Origin: Pseudomonadota bacterium
GTDB taxonomy: Bacteria > Pseudomonadota > Gammaproteobacteria > Burkholderiales > Burkholderiaceae
DNA length: 7,478 bases
Direction of reading: 5' to 3'
NCBI GenBank assembly: GCA_023441105.1
Contig: JAEZQX010000398.1
Span: forward strand, 1 to 7,478
Part shown: positions 1 through 6,459 of the stretch, piece after piece
Numbering within the stretch: the stretch's first letter is position 1
Layout: each line of letters starts with the position of its first letter
Notes under the pieces: model-generated
Told to the model about the DNA's origin: nothing
Databases searched by the model: none
Seen by the model: only the letters and a program-made list of their open reading frames with translations
Program-made: the position numbers and the translations under genes

Positions 1-527
1 CGCGTGAGGTCCCAGGGGTTGCGCGTCGGCCGGCCGTAGGCCCGCGCCTCGGTGCTGGCGCTGATGCCGAGCTCCGGGGTGGTGGTGCGGCCGAAGATCA
101 CCAGGCCGGCGGACCGGTAGCGGGTCACCAGCTCGGCATCGATCGACCACCGGACCGGGCCGCCGGTGAGCGAACCGAACAACCGCGAGCCCATCTGCGA
201 CGGCAGGCCCGCCGCCGCCACCCCGAGATCCTTGAGCAGGAACGGCACGCCGGCGAACGGCCGCCGCTGCAGCAGCTCGCGCTGGGCATCCGGGCGGCCG
301 CTCGCGGTCGCCACCTCCCGGTCGATCGCCCGGGCCGCCTGGCGGCCGATGTCGGCATCGATCCAGCAGACCGCGCCGATCTGGCCGTCGAGCGCCGCGA
401 TACGGGCCAGCGAGGCTTCCAGCAACGCCTCGGCCTGCAGCTCGCCGGCCACCACCCGCGCAGCCAGGCCGGCGGCATCGTCCTGCCGCAGCGCCTGGTC
501 GGCGGCCGCCACCGCCGCGGCGTTCAT
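1..527 (-). CDS. Amidase-signature (AS) family amidase, 3' end cut off by window edge
   Basis: This is the N-terminal 175 residues of an amidase-signature hydrolase (Pfam PF01425 type), a cytoplasmic serine hydrolase that splits carboxamides into acid and amine or ammonia. Visible motifs are GVPFLLKDLG with the predicted catalytic lysine at K99, RYRSAGLVIFGRTTTPELG at about 136-154, and TRNPWD at 168-173. These come in the usual family order just before the Ser-rich GGSSGG stretch, which would lie beyond base 1, so the cis-serine and nucleophilic serine cannot be checked. The reading frame is open to the left edge. The ATG at 527-525 overlaps the stop of the upstream M81 gene as ATGA, which implies one transcript and probably translational coupling. 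I see no strong Shine-Dalgarno sequence of its own. It resembles the plus-strand amidase at 2184 in the catalytic-lysine and TTTPE regions but differs elsewhere, so it is a paralogue rather than a recent copy. The substrate is unknown. Confidence 0.9.
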   Translation of the reverse strand, partial: MNAAAVAAADQALRQDDAAGLAARVVAGELQAEALLEASLARIAALDGQIGAVCWIDADIGRQAARAIDREVATASGRPDAQRELLQRRPFAGVPFLLKDLGVAAAGLPSQMGSRLFGSLTGGPVRWSIDAELVTRYRSAGLVIFGRTTTPELGISASTEARAYGRPTRNPWDLT

Positions 528-2035
528 CGTGCCGCCGCCTGCTGGAAGCTCGGTCCCAGCGGCCGCAGGCGCAGCCCCGGACGCAGGCGCTTCCAGGGGA
601 AATCGGCAGGATCGGCCAGCGCCGGCCCCGGCGAGCGGACCACCAGCACCTCGCGCGCGATCGGCTGGAAGTCGGCGCGAAAATGCACCGAGCTCTTGAC
701 CGCGACCAGGCGCTGGCGGATCGGCTCGATGCCCACGTGGCGGAACATCTCCTGGTCGGCTGCCTGGCACTTGACGGAGGCGAGCACCACCCGTACGCCC
801 GAGCGCTCCTCGCGCAGCAGGGCCATCGGCCCGAGGTTCATCCGGAAGCCCTTGAACATCGGGCCGGTGCAGGTGAAGTGGCCGTCGCCGAGTCGCTCGA
901 CGATGAAGCGCGACACGACCGGCTCATGGCCGGCGACGCCCGACACGGCGCCGAGGCGGAATTCGCCGGCCGCGCCCTGCCCCATCCGGTGGGCCTGGCC
1001 GGCGGCGGCCGGATCGATCAGCAATCCCAGCACGGCATCCGGCGTACGGGCGGCGATCATCGCCGCCAGCAGCCCGGTGGTGTCGCCATTGCCGCCGGCG
1101 CCGGGATTGTCCTGGGTGTCGGCCAGCACCACCGGCGCGCCCGGCGCGCCCTGGCGGGCGGCATGGGCAACCGCATCCGCCGGCGTCCACAGCGCCAGCG
1201 CGAACGCCGGCTCCGCATCCTCTACTGCCTTCGCCAGCCGGGCCAACGCTGCTTGGGCAAGGCCGGCATCCGGCGCGTAGCACACCGCCGTCATCTGGCA
1301 TTCCGGAAAGTCAGCCATCGGGAAGCACGGCGCCATGTCGAGCCAGACGTCATCCTCGCGCTCGATCCGGGCCAGCAGCTCGTAGAGCCCGCGCAACGGC
1401 TCCATCAGCGTGCACTGCGACGGCAGCGGCGTGAGGAAGTCGAATGCGTGGAACGCCTTGGCGGGAAAGCGCCGGGTTTGCACGATGGCCATCAGCCGCT
1501 GGGCCGCGCGGCCGCCGGTGTCCGCCATGTCGACATGCGGATAGGTCCGGTAGATGGTCAGCGCGTCGGCCGACTGCACCATGCGGCGGGTGACGTTGGC
1601 ATGCAGGTCCAGGCTGGCCACCACCGGCACCTTCGGTCCCACCACCTGCCGCACGCGGGCGAGGATTTCGCCTTCGCCGTCGTCGAGATGCTCGCAAACC
1701 ATGGCACCATGGAGGTCGAGGTAGACGCCGTCCACCGGCAAGGCCTGCTGCAGCCGCTTCACCAATTCGCCGATGATGGTTTCGAAGGCATCGCGGGTCA
1801 CGTGCGCCGACGGCGACGCCGCCGCCCAGGCGAGCGGCACGACCTGGTGGCCGCCGGCACGGAGGGCGTCGATCGCGCCGGCCACCGGCAGGTTGGCGCC
1901 GGCAACCGCTTCGAACAGCGAAGCGCCGTACTGGATGGTCGGCCAGCCGCCGCCCTTGACGAAGGCATCGAGATCCGCGCGCGTCGGCGCAAACGTATTG
2001 GTCTCGTGCTGCATGCCGCCGACGGCAATCTTCAT
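524..2035 (-). CDS. M81 family metallopeptidase (MlrC-like)
   Basis: This is a 503-residue, full-length member of the M81/MlrC family. The family is named for microcystinase C, which cleaves linearised microcystin products, but most members have unknown substrates. The N-terminal domain (PF07364 type, about 1-290) opens with KIAVGGMQHETNTFAP (H10, E11). It continues with DLHGAM at 107-112, DLHANVT at 143-149 and YPHVDMADTG at 165-174, whose Asp and His residues are the expected zinc ligands. The C-terminal domain (PF07171 type, about 300-480) has DNPGAGGNGDTTG at 309-321, GHFTCTGPMFKG at 385-396 and VKSSVHFRADFQPIA at 446-460. The frame stays open upstream to 2308, but the family starts at KIAVGGMQHE, which fixes the ATG at 2035; a weak GCGGA lies 7 bases before it. 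There is no signal peptide, so it is probably cytoplasmic. It heads the minus-strand arm and its stop overlaps the start of the amidase. Its position beside a peptide importer suggests it acts on an imported peptide-like compound, which is inference. It is not evidence of microcystin degradation. Confidence 0.93.
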   Translation of the reverse strand: MKIAVGGMQHETNTFAPTRADLDAFVKGGGWPTIQYGASLFEAVAGANLPVAGAIDALRAGGHQVVPLAWAAASPSAHVTRDAFETIIGELVKRLQQALPVDGVYLDLHGAMVCEHLDDGEGEILARVRQVVGPKVPVVASLDLHANVTRRMVQSADALTIYRTYPHVDMADTGGRAAQRLMAIVQTRRFPAKAFHAFDFLTPLPSQCTLMEPLRGLYELLARIEREDDVWLDMAPCFPMADFPECQMTAVCYAPDAGLAQAALARLAKAVEDAEPAFALALWTPADAVAHAARQGAPGAPVVLADTQDNPGAGGNGDTTGLLAAMIAARTPDAVLGLLIDPAAAGQAHRMGQGAAGEFRLGAVSGVAGHEPVVSRFIVERLGDGHFTCTGPMFKGFRMNLGPMALLREERSGVRVVLASVKCQAADQEMFRHVGIEPIRQRLVAVKSSVHFRADFQPIAREVLVVRSPGPALADPADFPWKRLRPGLRLRPLGPSFQQAAAR

Positions 2036-2063
2036 CGCGCAATCCGCCCGTGCAAAGCGGGCG

Positions 2064-2069
2064 ATTGTA
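2064..2069 (-). promoter_or_regulatory. Possible -10 box for the M81 gene
   Basis: Read on the minus strand this is TACAAT, five of six matches to TATAAT, 28 bases before the M81 ATG. No good -35 hexamer lies 16-18 bases upstream, so the promoter would need an activator or is a chance match. If real, transcription would begin near 2057, inside the inverted repeat at 2041-2066. The repeat would then act as DNA (an operator) rather than as an RNA hairpin. Confidence 0.3.
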
Positions 2070-2172
2070 TTCGCCCCGGCCCTGCGGGTATTCCATGAGC
2101 GGCTGGCGGTCGGCGCAGTCGTCGCATCGGTTAACCTCGGCCGGAACCCACGGACGGGCCTGCATGCATAGC

Positions 2173-2176
2173 GGAG
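2173..2176 (+). promoter_or_regulatory. Ribosome binding site for the plus-strand amidase (2184 start)
   Basis: GGAG sits 7 bases before the ATG at 2184 and supports that start. A competing site, AGGGA at 2269-2273, lies 9 bases before an in-frame ATG at 2283. The sequence alone does not settle which start is used. Confidence 0.5.
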
Positions 2177-2183
2177 TGCCACG

Positions 2184-3764
2184 ATGACAGAGCAGCGTCG
2201 TACAGACCAGCTTCCTGCCGGGCAGCATCCGGCGGACCCGCGCCGGGCCGATCCGCGTCCGACCGACCAGGGACCGGCGGCAATGCCGCCGGCCGTCGTG
2301 GACGACATCTGCAGGCTCGCCGCCTTCGAGCTCGCACAGCACTACCGGCAACGCAGCCTGTCGCCGGTCGAGGCGACCCGGGCGACGCTGGCGCGTATCG
2401 ACGCACTCGATCCGGTGCTCAATGCCTATTGCCTGGTGGATCACGAGGCGGCCCTCGCGGCGGCGCGCGAATCCGAGCGGCGCTGGCTGGCAGGCGAGCC
2501 GCTCGGCTGCATCGACGGCGTGCCGACGTCGATCAAGGACCTGATCCTCACCCGCGGCTGGCCGACGCTGCGCGGCTCGCGCACCGTCGACCGCGCGCAA
2601 CCCTGGCCGGAGGATGCGCCGGCGACCGCTCGCCTGCGCGAGGCCGGCGCCGTGCTGCTCGGCAAGACGACGACGCCGGAGTTCGGCTGGCGCGCCAGCA
2701 CCGACTCGCCGCTGTCCGGCATCACCCGCAATCCATGGGACACCGGCCGCACGCCCGGCGGCTCCTCGGGCGGTGCCGCCCCATCGGTGGCGGCCGGCAT
2801 GGGCGCGCTGGCGGTCGGCACCGACGGCGGCGGTTCGATCCGCATTCCTGCCGCCTTCACCGGCACGGTCGGCCTGAAGCCGCAGTTCGGGCGGGTGCCC
2901 GCCTGGCCGGCGTCGCCGATGGGGACGGTGGCGCACCTCGGCCCGCATGCGCGCCGGGTCGCCGACGTGGCGCTGATGCTGGATGTGCTCGCGCGGCCGG
3001 ATCCCCGCGACGGCTTCGCGCTGCCGCCGCCGACGCAAGCCTTCTTCCGTGCCGCCTTCGACGACGACGCCTGCATCGAGCCACCCGACCTGCGCGGCGT
3101 CAGGATCGCCTACAGCCCGCGGCTCGGCTACGTCGACTGCCTGGACCCGGAGATCGAGCGCGCCCTCGATGAAGCGGCGGCCACCTTCGCCGCCCTCGGC
3201 GCGACCGTCGAACGCAAGGACCCGGACATCCGCGACTGCCACGATGCCTTCCTCGCGCACTGGATGGGCAGCGCGCGCCACATGCTGATGAAGCTGGCGC
3301 CGGAGAAGCGCGCGCTGGTCGACCCGGCGCTGCGCGACGCAATCGAGGACGCCGCGCGCTATACGCTCGCCGACTTCCTGCGCGCCCAGGACGAGCGGCT
3401 CGAGATCGCCATCGCCATGCGCAAGCTTGCGCTCACCCACGACCTGCTGCTGACGCCGGCAACCGCGGTCCTGCCGTTCGCCGTCGGACAGGTTGCGCCG
3501 CGCGCCGGCGACGACGTGCCGCCGGCAATCGCCGCGGCCAGTCGTAACCATCCCGCCTTCGACTGGACCTGGTGGACGCCGTACACGACGCCGTTCAACC
3601 TCAGCCAGCAGCCCGCGATCGTGCTGCCATGCGGCCGCAGCACCAGCGGATTGCCGATTGCACTGCAACTGGTCGCGCCGCACCATCGGGAGGCGGCATG
3701 CATTCGCGCAGCCGCCGCGTACGAGTCGGCGACGCCCTGGCATCGGGACTTCCCGCCCTGTTGA
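2184..3764 (+). CDS. Amidase-signature (AS) family amidase, intact
   Basis: This is a complete amidase-signature hydrolase (PF01425 type) that splits C-N amide bonds, probably in the cytoplasm since no signal peptide is visible. It is 526 residues from the ATG at 2184, or 493 from the in-frame ATG at 2283. The Ser-cisSer-Lys triad is fully present: K118 in GVPTSIKDL, S194 in TPGGSSGG, and nucleophile S218 in GTDGGGSIRIPA. The 24-residue gap between the two serines equals that in fatty-acid amide hydrolase (S217/S241). The C-terminal part ends with TPFNLSQQPAIVLPCG and GLPIALQLVAP (about 471-504), typical of the fold's end. Residues 1-33 are rich in Pro, Arg, Asp and Gln and look disordered. 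Homology would begin near residue 34, so the shorter start is a real alternative. It is the first gene of the plus-strand arm, 111 bases before the binding-protein gene, whose promoter begins over this gene's stop codon. The family includes indole-acetamide, aryl-amide and peptide-amide hydrolases, and the substrate cannot be assigned here. Confidence 0.94.
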   Translation: MTEQRRTDQLPAGQHPADPRRADPRPTDQGPAAMPPAVVDDICRLAAFELAQHYRQRSLSPVEATRATLARIDALDPVLNAYCLVDHEAALAAARESERRWLAGEPLGCIDGVPTSIKDLILTRGWPTLRGSRTVDRAQPWPEDAPATARLREAGAVLLGKTTTPEFGWRASTDSPLSGITRNPWDTGRTPGGSSGGAAPSVAAGMGALAVGTDGGGSIRIPAAFTGTVGLKPQFGRVPAWPASPMGTVAHLGPHARRVADVALMLDVLARPDPRDGFALPPPTQAFFRAAFDDDACIEPPDLRGVRIAYSPRLGYVDCLDPEIERALDEAAATFAALGATVERKDPDIRDCHDAFLAHWMGSARHMLMKLAPEKRALVDPALRDAIEDAARYTLADFLRAQDERLEIAIAMRKLALTHDLLLTPATAVLPFAVGQVAPRAGDDVPPAIAAASRNHPAFDWTWWTPYTTPFNLSQQPAIVLPCGRSTSGLPIALQLVAPHHREAACIRAAAAYESATPWHRDFPPC

Positions 3765-3769
3765 CAGGG
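3756..3769. repeat. Palindrome CCCTGT-TG-ACAGGG over the transporter -35 box
   Basis: This is a perfect inverted repeat with 6-base arms and a 2-base centre. It covers the amidase stop codon (3762-3764) and fully contains the TTGACA -35 hexamer. Its centre is too short for an RNA hairpin without opening base pairs, and no T-tract follows, so a DNA-binding site fits better than a terminator. The cognate regulator is unknown. Confidence 0.5.
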
Positions 3770-3788
3770 TATCGTTCCACTGCACAAT
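3761..3788 (+). promoter_or_regulatory. Sigma-70-type promoter for the ABC importer genes
   Basis: TTGACA at 3761-3766 is a perfect -35 box. CACAAT at 3783-3788 matches four of six bases of the -10 consensus with a 16-base spacer. The predicted start is near 3795, which gives a leader of about 80 bases before the ATG at 3876. It is the best promoter match in the window and lies exactly in the gap before the binding-protein gene. The -35 box overlaps the last codons of the amidase, so read-through from upstream may add to transcription. Confidence 0.65.
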
Positions 3789-3829
3789 AGCCGCTCGACA
3801 GCACCACCCGCGCAGTACCCACCATCAAC

Positions 3830-3851
3830 GTCCGCGCGCATTCATGCGGAC
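3830..3851 (+). repeat. Inverted repeat in the binding-protein mRNA leader
   Basis: GTCCGC at 3830-3835 pairs with GCGGAC at 3846-3851 across a 10-base loop. The overlapping CGCAT-TC-ATGCG (3837-3848) is an alternative symmetric element. It lies inside the predicted leader, 14 bases before the Shine-Dalgarno sequence, and has no T-tract. It could be an operator, an mRNA-stability hairpin or chance in GC-rich DNA. Confidence 0.35.
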
Positions 3852-3865
3852 TTCCCGAGAGGATT

Positions 3866-3869
3866 GGAG
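3866..3869 (+). promoter_or_regulatory. Ribosome binding site fixing the binding-protein start
   Basis: GGAG lies 6 bases before the ATG at 3876, an ideal spacing. A TTG at 3864 is in the same frame but directly abuts the preceding GAGAGGA and overlaps this site, so the ATG at 3876 is preferred. Confidence 0.75.
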
Positions 3870-3875
3870 AACACA

Positions 3876-5504
3876 ATGGGCATTGTTGGAGCAATGAAGG
3901 GTCGCCTGGCTGCAGCCGCAACGATGCGCAGCACCCTGGCCACCGCGGTGGCGGCGGCGGTGCTGGCCGCGGGCGCGCTGACGACGCAACCGCTGCAGGC
4001 CCAGACGACGCTGCGGGCGGTGATGCATTCGGACCTGAAGATCGTCGACCCGATCTTCACCACGGCGTACATCACCCGCAACCACGGGTACATGATCTAC
4101 GACACGCTGTTCGCGACCGATGCAAACGGCGAGGTCAAGCCGCAGATGGTGGACAAGTACAGCGTCTCCGACGACAAGCTGAAGTGGACCTTCACGCTGC
4201 GCGACGGCCTGCTGTTCCACGACGGCGCGCCGGTCACCAGCGAGGACGTGATCGCGTCGCTGCAGCGCTGGGGCAGCCGGGACGCCACCGGCCAGAAGCT
4301 GCTGACCTTCGTGAAGGAAATGAAGGCGGTCGACCAGAAGACCTTCGAAATGACGCTCAATTCGCCGACCGGCCTCATGCTGCTCGCGCTCGGCAAGCCG
4401 TCGTCGCAGGTGCCGTTCATCATGCCCAAGCGCATCGCGCAGACGCCGGGCGGCGACCAGATCAAGGAGTACATCGGCTCCGGCCCGTTCGTCTTCAAGA
4501 CCGAGGAATGGAAGCCGGGCGACAAGGCGGTGTACGTCAAGTTCGACAAGTACAAACCGCGCAGCGAACCGCCGTCGGGCCTCGCCGGCGGCAAGGTCGT
4601 GAAGGTCGACCGCATGGAGTGGATTGCCATGCCCGACCAGCAGACCGCGGTGAACGCCCTGGTCGCCGGTGAGATCGACGTGATCGAACAGCCGCGCCAC
4701 GACCTGCTGCCCACGCTCGAAAAGGCCAAGGGCGTCAAGCTGCTGGACCAGAACCCGCTCGGCAACCAGTACGCCTTCCGCTTCAACGTCCAGCAGAAGC
4801 CGTTCGACAACCCGAAGATCCGCGCGGCGCTCTATGAGGCCTTCAACCAGGAGGACTTCCTGCAGGCCACCATCGGCGACCCCAAGTACTACAAGGTCTG
4901 CAAGGCGATGTTCATCTGCGGCACGCCGATGGCCTCGGAAGACGGCATGAAGGACAAGCTCGAGTCCAACATGAACAAGGCCAAGGCGATGCTGAAGGAG
5001 GCCGGCTACGACGGCACGCCGGTGGTGCTGTTGCATTCCACCGACCTGCAGGTTCTGACCAACCTCGCGCCGGTGGCCAAGTCGCTGATGGAACGCGCCG
5101 GCCTCAAGGTCGACATGCAGTCGAGCGACTGGCAGACGGTAGTGGCGCGGCGGGTCAAGAAGGAGGCGCCGTCCGCCGGTGGCTGGAACGTGATGCTGAC
5201 CTCCTGGGTGTCCGCGGACGTGCTGAACCCGGTGTCGACCTCGTTCGTCAACGCGTCCTGCGACAAGGCCAACTTCGGCTGGCCGTGCGACGAGAAGCTC
5301 GAGAAGCTGCGTGACGACTTCTCCCGCGAGACCGACCCGGCCAAGCAGAAGCAGATCGCCAATGCAGTCCAGCAGCGCGTGGTCAACGAGTACCCGACGC
5401 ACATCTACCTCGGCCAGTGGTACCAGCCGATGGCGCACCGGACCAACGTGACCGGCCTGATCGTCGCCCCGGCGCAGGCGTTCTGGAACGTCGAGAAGAA
5501 GTAG
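3876..5504 (+). CDS. Periplasmic substrate-binding protein of a peptide-type ABC importer (SBP family 5)
   Basis: This is a 542-residue exported solute-binding protein of the DppA/OppA family (PF00496 type) that captures a peptide-like ligand in the periplasm and delivers it to the permeases encoded next. Residues 1-42 form a Sec signal peptide: basic residues K8, R10 and R18, then a hydrophobic Ala/Leu stretch at about 20-35, with likely cleavage after LQA at 42. No lipobox cysteine is present. The family signature region KLKWTFTLRDGLLFHDGAPVTSEDV spans 101-125. Other family features are YIGSGPFVF at 199-207 and the FRFNVQQKPFDNPKIRAAL stretch at about 301-319. The mature protein has four cysteines in two close pairs, C342/C348 and C462/C471, which could form disulfides in the periplasm. 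Its length is normal for the family. The gene has its own promoter and a good Shine-Dalgarno sequence, and ends 3 bases before the next gene. The family also binds nickel, glutathione, opines and other compounds, so the ligand is open. Confidence 0.95.
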   Translation: MGIVGAMKGRLAAAATMRSTLATAVAAAVLAAGALTTQPLQAQTTLRAVMHSDLKIVDPIFTTAYITRNHGYMIYDTLFATDANGEVKPQMVDKYSVSDDKLKWTFTLRDGLLFHDGAPVTSEDVIASLQRWGSRDATGQKLLTFVKEMKAVDQKTFEMTLNSPTGLMLLALGKPSSQVPFIMPKRIAQTPGGDQIKEYIGSGPFVFKTEEWKPGDKAVYVKFDKYKPRSEPPSGLAGGKVVKVDRMEWIAMPDQQTAVNALVAGEIDVIEQPRHDLLPTLEKAKGVKLLDQNPLGNQYAFRFNVQQKPFDNPKIRAALYEAFNQEDFLQATIGDPKYYKVCKAMFICGTPMASEDGMKDKLESNMNKAKAMLKEAGYDGTPVVLLHSTDLQVLTNLAPVAKSLMERAGLKVDMQSSDWQTVVARRVKKEAPSAGGWNVMLTSWVSADVLNPVSTSFVNASCDKANFGWPCDEKLEKLRDDFSRETDPAKQKQIANAVQQRVVNEYPTHIYLGQWYQPMAHRTNVTGLIVAPAQAFWNVEKK

Positions 5505-5507
5505 CCC

Positions 5508-6449
5508 GTGTGGGTCTACATTGCACGGCGGGTCGCCGCCGTGATCCCGGTGCTGCTGGTGGTGGCGTTGATCGTATTCCTGATGCTGCGATTGACGCCG
5601 GGAGATCCGGCAGCCGTGATCGGCGGGGATTCCGCGACCAGCGCTGACCTGGCGCAGATCCGCCAGAGCCTGGGCCTGGACAGGCCGATCGTGGCCCAGT
5701 TCTTCATCTGGATCGGCAACATGCTCGCCGGCAACTTCGGCGAGTCCTTCTTCTACAAGCGGCCGGTGGCAATGCTGATCGCCGACCGCATCGAACCGAC
5801 GATCGCGCTGACCATCACCACCATCACCCTGGCGACGCTGATCGCGGTGCCGCTGGGCACGCTGGCCGCCTACCGCCAGGGCTCGTGGCTCGACCGCGGC
5901 GTCATGGCCTTCTCGGTGCTGAGCTTCTCGGTGCCGGTGTTCGTGACCGGTTACTGCCTGATCTGGCTGCTGTCGGTGAAGCTCGGCTGGTTCCCGGTGC
6001 AGGGCTACCAGTCGATTTCCGCCGGTTTCGGCGGCTTCATCCACCGGCTGATCCTGCCGACGGTGTCGCTGGCCACCATCTACATCGCGCTGATCGCGCG
6101 GATGACGCGCACCAGCGTGCTCGAGGTGCTCAACGAGGACTACGTTCGCACCGCCCGTGCCAAGGGCCTGCCGGAGCTGAAGGTGGTCCTCGGCCACGCC
6201 TTGCGCAATGCCGCGGTGCCGATCGTCACCGTCATCGGCGTCGGCATCGCGCTGCTGATCGGCGGCGTGGTGGTCACCGAGACCGTGTTCAACATCCCCG
6301 GCCTCGGGCGGCTCACGGTCGACGCCGTGCTGGCCCGGGACTATCCGACGGTGCAGGCGGTGATCATGCTGTTCTCGGTCGCCTACGTGCTGATCAACCT
6401 CGGCATCGACCTGCTCTACACGGTCCTCGATCCGCGGATCCGCTACTGA
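5508..6449 (+). CDS. DppB-type ABC transporter permease
   Basis: This is a 313-residue inner-membrane permease of the DppB/OppB family (PF00528 type), forming half of the translocation channel with the DppC-type protein encoded next. The N-terminus MWVYIARRVAAVIPVLLVV and the following LRLTPGDPA (28-35) are characteristic of this family. About six membrane segments are visible, near 9-29, 98-120, 131-158, 179-198, 236-260 and 281-305. The large loop between the first two would be periplasmic. The cytoplasmic EAA-type loop that contacts the ATPase lies at about 210-240, with EDYVRTARAKGLPELKVVL at its start. The protein ends with the family-typical LLYTVLDPRIRY. Translation starts at a GTG three bases after the binding-protein stop. 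The purine-rich GAGAAG within the end of the upstream gene can serve as ribosome site, and no usable ATG exists nearby. The tight spacing shows it is in one operon with its neighbours. Confidence 0.95.
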   Translation: MWVYIARRVAAVIPVLLVVALIVFLMLRLTPGDPAAVIGGDSATSADLAQIRQSLGLDRPIVAQFFIWIGNMLAGNFGESFFYKRPVAMLIADRIEPTIALTITTITLATLIAVPLGTLAAYRQGSWLDRGVMAFSVLSFSVPVFVTGYCLIWLLSVKLGWFPVQGYQSISAGFGGFIHRLILPTVSLATIYIALIARMTRTSVLEVLNEDYVRTARAKGLPELKVVLGHALRNAAVPIVTVIGVGIALLIGGVVVTETVFNIPGLGRLTVDAVLARDYPTVQAVIMLFSVAYVLINLGIDLLYTVLDPRIRY

Positions 6450-6459
6450 CGGCGCCACG

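Larger units (their letters stand above)
2036..2183. promoter_or_regulatory. Divergent intergenic region between M81 gene and plus-strand amidase
   Basis: These 148 bases must carry the start signals for both arms. They hold two perfect 8-base palindromes, GGTTAACC at 2129-2136 and TGCATGCA at 2161-2168. They also hold an inverted repeat, CGCCCG at 2045-2050 and CGGGCG at 2058-2063 with a 7-base spacer, extended by AAT/ATT with one bulged base. No convincing -35/-10 pair was found for the plus-strand amidase. A shared regulator binding here is plausible from the divergent layout, but no regulator gene is in the window and no known operator was recognised. Confidence 0.5.

Noticed and set aside
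524..2035. Microcystin degradation function for the M81 protein
   Set aside because: No mlrA, mlrB or mlrD homologue is in the window, and MlrC-family proteins are widespread in bacteria without that pathway. Only the family call is supported.
683..2098. A 471-codon plus-strand open frame opposite the M81 gene
   Set aside because: It is antisense to a gene with clear M81 motifs throughout, and its His/Arg/Gly-rich composition is a GC-bias artefact.
2036..2308. A 91-residue upstream extension of the M81 gene to an ATG at 2308
   Set aside because: It would overlap the start of the divergent amidase, is unlike any M81 N-terminus, and the family begins exactly at the ATG at 2035.
1350..3785. 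An 811-codon minus-strand open frame across the M81 gene, the intergenic region and the amidase
   Set aside because: It crosses a divergent promoter region, uses another frame of the M81 gene and runs antisense to an intact amidase with a complete catalytic triad. The translation is Arg/Ala/Gly-rich without a domain.
3864..3875. TTG start for the binding protein at 3864
   Set aside because: It overlaps the ribosome site and lacks spacing from any other Shine-Dalgarno sequence. The ATG at 3876 has GGAG at 6 bases.
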